NCBI RefSeq assembly: GCF_001280305.1
Contig: NZ_CP012623.1
Coordinates: 620,001-684,000 of the forward strand
From: Hymenobacter sp. DG25A
GTDB lineage: Bacteria > Bacteroidota > Bacteroidia > Cytophagales > Hymenobacteraceae
DNA: 64,000 nt
Direction: 5' to 3'
A program made the position numbers and the translations under genes. Positions 60,295 to 64,000 of this stretch are shown here, piece after piece (positions within the stretch are counted from its first letter, which is position 1; every line of letters begins with the position of its first letter). The notes under the pieces were generated by a model. It was not told the DNA's origin. It worked only from the letters and a program-made list of their open reading frames with translations, and ran no database searches.

Positions 60295-60436
60295 CGTCAT
60301 GTCGAGCGCAGTCGAGACATCTCGCTAGTATGGTATACCACTGCAACGAAGCGGTAGAGATGCTTCGACAGGCTCAGCATGACAATACTATTGCAACGTC
60401 AGCACGCGAGATGTCTCGACTGCGCTCGACATGACG
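60295..60436. repeat. Composite GTCAT..GAGC palindrome, perfect 31-bp arms
   Basis: 60295-60325 and 60406-60436 are perfect inverted copies containing GTCATGTCGAGCGCAGTCGA. The loop of 80 nt holds another inverted GTCAT..GAGC unit ending at about 60392, so the element is nested. It lies between the convergent OppA-like gene and the DUF6438 gene. Confidence 0.85.
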
Positions 60437-60459
60437 TTCTTTATTATTACACTACACCC

Positions 60460-61017
60460 CTACTTAGTTGGCGGCAGGGCCACTTTCATAATCTGCTCGT
60501 GCACGTACTGCAGCAGCTTATTCAGCTCTTCCGGGGCACCTTCTTCCACGCGCACTTCCTTTAGGTTGCAGTCGGGCTGCAGGATGGAAATGTAGGTGGA
60601 GGGCAGGTCGGAGGTGTTTTGGGAGTACACGCCCTGCAGCCGGGCAAAGCCGATGCGTTGGGCTTCTTTCAGGATATGATTTACGGTAGCAGCGGGCAGC
60701 TGCAGCTCATGTTGGCCCAGCAGCGGCACGTTGCTCAAGCCTTCGTAGCTCAGGCGACCGTTGCGGTAAACGGTGGCTTTGTAGGCCGGGCAGCGGCCAA
60801 AGCAGGGCGTTTTCTCAAAAATCAATATCGGCAGCTTTGCGCTGGCCTGTGTTTTGGGGGCTACTACCGGCGTGTCCAGCAAAACCTGGGGAGCCGATAC
60901 GGCCGGTTTGGTCTTGGGCGGGGTGTAGCGGATGGGCTTATTGGTGGAACCCTGCTGCGCGCAGGCGGGCAGGTGAGCAAAGCCCATCAGCAACAGAAAG
61001 CCGAGAAGAAAACGCAT
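60460..61017 (-). CDS. DUF6438 domain secreted protein
   Basis: I start at the ATG at 61017 (MRFLLGFLLLMGFAHLPACAQQ), which is a good signal peptide; the frame is open to 61107. The 185-residue product has a linker and the DUF6438 domain with TPCFGRCPAYKATVYRNG and YEGLSNVPLLGQHEL; the two cysteines are conserved and may form a disulfide. The function is unknown. It lies downstream of yidC on the same strand, after yidC's terminator. Confidence 0.83.
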   Translation of the reverse strand: MRFLLGFLLLMGFAHLPACAQQGSTNKPIRYTPPKTKPAVSAPQVLLDTPVVAPKTQASAKLPILIFEKTPCFGRCPAYKATVYRNGRLSYEGLSNVPLLGQHELQLPAATVNHILKEAQRIGFARLQGVYSQNTSDLPSTYISILQPDCNLKEVRVEEGAPEELNKLLQYVHEQIMKVALPPTK

Positions 61018-61074
61018 GGCAGGTGGGGCAAGGGTGAGAAGGAACGCTGCAGTCGTAACAAGGAGCAGAAAATA

Positions 61075-61110
61075 AAAATGCCTTTCCGCGCATCGGCGGA
61101 AAGGCATTTT
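61075..61110 (-). terminator. yidC terminator
   Basis: AAAATGCCTTTCCGC and GCGGAAAGGCATTTT (61075-61089 and 61096-61110) form a 15-bp stem with a six-base loop. The flank on the minus strand is T-rich. It lies 22 nt past the yidC stop. Confidence 0.88.
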
Positions 61111-61131
61111 ACTTAGCGGGAAGCGCCGGTG

Positions 61132-62955
61132 TTACTTTTTCTTCTTGCCTTCCTTGCGGGCATCCGACTCCCGCTCCTGCGTGGCCTTCATGGCCTCGGC
61201 CAGGCGGGCCTGGAAACCGCTGGGCTTTTTGTCTTTGTTCTTCACCTTGTTGGCCTCCAACTGCTGCCGAATCTTGGAGTCGTCTACAAAGCGGCGGGTA
61301 ATGGCCTGCTGCGCGAAGGTGACGATGTTCGACATGAAGTAGTACCAGGTAAGGCCAGCCGAGAAGCTGTTCAGTACGAACATGAAAATCAGCGGCATCA
61401 GGTAGCTGTACATTTTCATGGGGCCCTGCATGGCCGTGTTCATCTGGTTGCTCTGCCACGTCATCAGCAGCGTAGAAAGCGTCATCAGCAGGGTAAACAT
61501 GCTCACATGGTCGCCGTACCATTTCACGTAAAACGGCAGCTTGATGAACACGTCGTAGGTGCTCAGATCCTTGGCCCACAGGAAAGGCTGCTGGCGCAGC
61601 TCAATGGCGTTGGGGAAGAACTGGAACATGGCAAACAGAATCGGAATCGTCAGCAGCATGGGCACGCAACCACTGAGCGGCGAAACCCCCATGCTCTGGT
61701 ACAGCTTCATCGTTTCCGACTGCTGCTTTACCTGGTCATCGGCATACTTTTCCTTGATCTGGTCAATCTCCGGCTTCAGCACCTTCATGCGCGCCTGCGA
61801 CACGTAGGTCTTGTAGGTCAAAGGCCAGGTCACCAGCTTAATCAGCACCACCAGAATGGCAATGATGATACCGTAGGAGCTGATGAACTGCTCCAGCACG
61901 TGGAACACGGGTAGCACCACAAAGCGGTTTACCCAGCGGAACAGGCCCCAGCCCAGGTACACGTTCCGGTCGAAGCCGGGCGCTACGTCCTTCAGCAGGC
62001 TGAAGGAGTTAGGACCGAAGAAGAACCGCATCTGCGCCTTGCCCTGCTGCACATCGGCGGCGGGAATGGTGAGCGTGGTGCTGAGGGTTTTGATGAAGGT
62101 GGAATCGGCCAGGTTCACATTCGACACAAACTTGCCGGTGGTGAAGGTGGAGTTGGCAATGATACCGGCCACGAAGAAGTCGTGCTTGTGGGCGGCCCAT
62201 TTCAGGGGCTCGTTCACTACCATCTCCTCGGGCTTCTCACTGGCCTCGCCCAGGGCACCGTGGTCGTCGTTGGCCAGGTAGTGGTTGATGATGGAGTGGT
62301 TACGGTTTTGCTTCAGGTCCTGCTCCGTCTGGCGCACGTGGTCCACGAAGGTGAACGTGAGCGGCTGTGGCGCTACCACCGTGTTCAGGCCATTCAGGCG
62401 CAGGTCGTAGCCTACTTCATAGCTGTTATCGAACAGCGTATAAAGCTGCTGAATAGTGCCGCCGGCTACGCTGGCCGTGAAAGCCAACTGCTGGCCTTTT
62501 TTGTTGCCTACCGTTACGGGCTGCACCTGCGTGGGCTGGAAATACAGGTCCGAAAACTTCACCGTGCGCCCGTCGTTGGTGCGCAGGCTCATATCCATCT
62601 GAGCGCTCTGCTTATCAAACAGAAACAGCGGCTGCCCGAAGAAGGTCTTGTACTCGTTCAGCCGAACGGCTTCAATCCGGCCACCTTTCGTAGAGAAAGA
62701 CATAGCCAGACGGTCGTTCTTCAGCTCTACCTGCTGGGCAGTGCCCTGGGCCGCGGTGGCAAAAGCACCCAAGGTGCGGACGGCCGTAGCCGAATCCAGC
62801 GGGGCACTTACCGTACTATCGGCCAGTACTTTGGCCGAGGCAGTGGTAACGGCTTTTTCGGCAACTGGCTCCTTCGGCGTAGGCCTGAAGAAAAACAGGT
62901 AGGCGAGGAGCATGGCCGAAATTAAAAACAGGCCGGTTGCTTGATTTCTATCCAT
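61132..62955 (-). CDS. yidC: Membrane protein insertase YidC
   Basis: I start at the ATG at 62955 (MDRNQATGLFLI). The 607-residue product has an N-terminal membrane segment, a large periplasmic domain (about 60-340) and four further membrane segments with the YidC/Oxa1 hydrophobic groove (about 355-560), plus a Lys-rich C-terminal tail. It inserts and folds membrane proteins, alone or with SecYEG. It is 189 nt downstream of pyrG, a common Bacteroidota order. The length is normal for this phylum. Confidence 0.96.
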   Translation of the reverse strand: MDRNQATGLFLISAMLLAYLFFFRPTPKEPVAEKAVTTASAKVLADSTVSAPLDSATAVRTLGAFATAAQGTAQQVELKNDRLAMSFSTKGGRIEAVRLNEYKTFFGQPLFLFDKQSAQMDMSLRTNDGRTVKFSDLYFQPTQVQPVTVGNKKGQQLAFTASVAGGTIQQLYTLFDNSYEVGYDLRLNGLNTVVAPQPLTFTFVDHVRQTEQDLKQNRNHSIINHYLANDDHGALGEASEKPEEMVVNEPLKWAAHKHDFFVAGIIANSTFTTGKFVSNVNLADSTFIKTLSTTLTIPAADVQQGKAQMRFFFGPNSFSLLKDVAPGFDRNVYLGWGLFRWVNRFVVLPVFHVLEQFISSYGIIIAILVVLIKLVTWPLTYKTYVSQARMKVLKPEIDQIKEKYADDQVKQQSETMKLYQSMGVSPLSGCVPMLLTIPILFAMFQFFPNAIELRQQPFLWAKDLSTYDVFIKLPFYVKWYGDHVSMFTLLMTLSTLLMTWQSNQMNTAMQGPMKMYSYLMPLIFMFVLNSFSAGLTWYYFMSNIVTFAQQAITRRFVDDSKIRQQLEANKVKNKDKKPSGFQARLAEAMKATQERESDARKEGKKKK

Positions 62956-63101
62956 TAGAGGAAGAGGTGAGGGCAAAAAAAGAGTTGCAGCAGGAAAAGC
63001 CGCCCAACAAATGCCAGGCAATGCGGGCACAAAGGTCGCAGTTCTCCGTGAATATTCAGTTGTGATATATCAGAAGCCAGTTGTCCGTTGTCCGGAGGTG
63101 G

Positions 63102-63129
63102 GTCATGGCGAGCCCCGCGAAGCCATGAC
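63102..63129. repeat. Short GTCAT..GAGC palindrome between pyrG and yidC
   Basis: GTCATGGC (63102-63109) pairs with GCCATGAC (63122-63129); an outer GGAGG/CCTCC pair extends it. It is the shortest member of the palindrome family and could end the pyrG transcript. Confidence 0.7.
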
Positions 63130-63143
63130 ACGGCCTCCAGCGC

Positions 63144-64000
63144 CTAAAACTGACCCTTGTGGTACTGAATGGCCGCTTTCACAAAGCGCACAAATAGCGG
63201 GTGCGGGTTTTGCACGGTGCTTTTCAGCTCCGGGTGAAACTGCCCGCCCACAAACCACGGGTGGTTGGCCAGCTCTACCACTTCCACCAGGCCGGTGTCG
63301 GGGTTGATGCCCGAGGCCAGCATGCCGGCCTGCTCAAATTGCTCCAAGTACTCGTTGTTGAACTCGTAGCGGTGGCGGTGCCGCTCACTGATGTGGTTGC
63401 GGGCGTAAGCTTTGGCGGCTTTGGAGCCCTTGCGCAGCTCGCAGTCGTAAGCGCCCAGGCGCATGGTACCGCCCTTCTGGGTGATGCTTTTCTGCTCCTC
63501 CATCATGGCAATGACGGGGGCACTGGTGTGCGGGTCCATCTCCGTAGAGCTGGCATCCTTCAGGCCCAGCACGTTGCGCGCAAACTCCACCACGGCGCAC
63601 TGCATGCCCAGGCAAATGCCGAAGAACGGAATGCCGTTTTCGCGCACATATTTAATGGCCGCTACTTTGCCCTCAAAACCCCGCTCGCCAAAGCCAGGGG
63701 CTACCAGCACGCCATCCACACCGTGCAGCAGCTGGGCCACGTTATCGGCGTTAATGTTCTCGGACTGAATGCTGCGTACGGTCACTTTGCACTCGTTCTG
63801 CGCGCCGGCGTGCACAAAGGATTCGTTGATGGACTTGTAGGCGTCGGGGAGCTCCACGTATTTGCCTACCAGCGCAATAGTTACTTCCTCAGTGGGGTTT
63901 TTCAGGCGGCCCAGGAAGTCTTTCCAGGCTTCCAGATCGGGCAGCGTAGTACCGCCGGTCAGCTTCATTTTCTTGATAACCCGGTCGTCGAGCTGCTCTT
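63144..64000 (-). CDS. pyrG: CTP synthase, C-terminal part (cut by window end)
   Basis: The frame continues past the right edge (EQLDDRVIKKMKL precedes the first Met seen inside the window), so only about the last 285 residues are present. The glutamine amidotransferase domain is complete, with the nucleophile Cys in GICLGMQCAV (codon near 63612-63614) and FHPE for the catalytic His and Glu near the C-terminus. It makes CTP from UTP. The N-terminal synthetase domain lies outside. Confidence 0.96.
   Translation of the reverse strand, partial: EQLDDRVIKKMKLTGGTTLPDLEAWKDFLGRLKNPTEEVTIALVGKYVELPDAYKSINESFVHAGAQNECKVTVRSIQSENINADNVAQLLHGVDGVLVAPGFGERGFEGKVAAIKYVRENGIPFFGICLGMQCAVVEFARNVLGLKDASSTEMDPHTSAPVIAMMEEQKSITQKGGTMRLGAYDCELRKGSKAAKAYARNHISERHRHRYEFNNEYLEQFEQAGMLASGINPDTGLVEVVELANHPWFVGGQFHPELKSTVQNPHPLFVRFVKAAIQYHKGQF

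Overview
The window reads as a continuous piece of a Bacteroidota chromosome, most likely order Cytophagales and close to Hymenobacter. The basis is: a high-GC genome whose promoters carry the Bacteroidota -7 box TAnnTTTG; a C-terminal type IX secretion sorting domain; Bacteroidota-typical families (DUF5683, DUF3098, DUF983, DUF6438, a large SprA-like outer-membrane protein); Bacteroidota gene orders (ftsX-DUF3098-uppP-truB-ribF; parB-DUF5683-dapB-lepB; pyrG-yidC); and GTCAT-type intergenic palindromes that I associate with this group. There is no rRNA, CRISPR array, phage or transposase. One tRNA (Cys) is present.

Layout. 0-8 kb: a small zinc-ribbon membrane protein, a very large NtrY-like membrane histidine kinase and a SprA-like outer-membrane protein. 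8-10 kb: a secreted GH20 hexosaminidase. 10-18 kb: a seven-gene membrane cluster (DUF58, MoxR ATPase, DUF4350, DUF4129, a multipass protein, SpoIIM, and a divergent RDD gene). 18-23 kb: an SDR enzyme, a TonB-C-domain protein, a GNAT-nitrilase fusion and the two CoA-transferase subunits. 23-32 kb: ribF, truB, uppP, DUF3098, ftsX and a 1523-residue TamB. 32-39 kb: tsaD, thioesterase, smpB, NlpC/P60 hydrolase, HNH nuclease, alpha/beta hydrolase, fatty-acid desaturase and an AT-rich orphan gene. 39-48 kb: rpsA with an unusual repetitive tail, tRNA-Cys, cyanophycin synthetase, a coiled-coil membrane protein, a methyltransferase and kdsA. 47-51 kb: a curlin-repeat protein, an O-methyltransferase, apaG and ung. 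51-58 kb: lepB, dapB, two tandem DUF5683 genes, parB, a PA14/ricin-type secreted protein and parA. 58-64 kb: a peptide-binding lipoprotein, a DUF6438 protein, yidC and the 3' part of pyrG.

How the genes fit together. Much of the window is cell-envelope biology: membrane insertion (yidC), signal peptide cleavage (lepB), outer-membrane assembly (tamB), undecaprenyl phosphate recycling (uppP), divisome (ftsX), LPS Kdo synthesis (kdsA), peptidoglycan precursor (dapB) and hydrolase (NlpC), plus secreted or surface proteins (SprA-like, curlin, PA14/ricin). Chromosome partition (parA, parB) and translation and RNA functions (rpsA, smpB, tsaD, truB, tRNA-Cys) make up most of the rest.

The most notable observations are these. 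(1) A tandem DUF5683 duplication has apparently copied the first bases of dapB onto the 5' end of one copy, giving it a new start codon. (2) A secreted PA14/ricin/T9SS gene separates parA from parB. (3) Ribosomal protein S1 carries an LEA-like repeat tail of about 78 residues. (4) There is an AT-rich orphan gene that may be uracil-DNA-glycosylase-like. (5) Several families of intergenic palindromes and heptad repeats occur. I did not find a clear-cut new defence or mobile system; the candidates above are the best leads.
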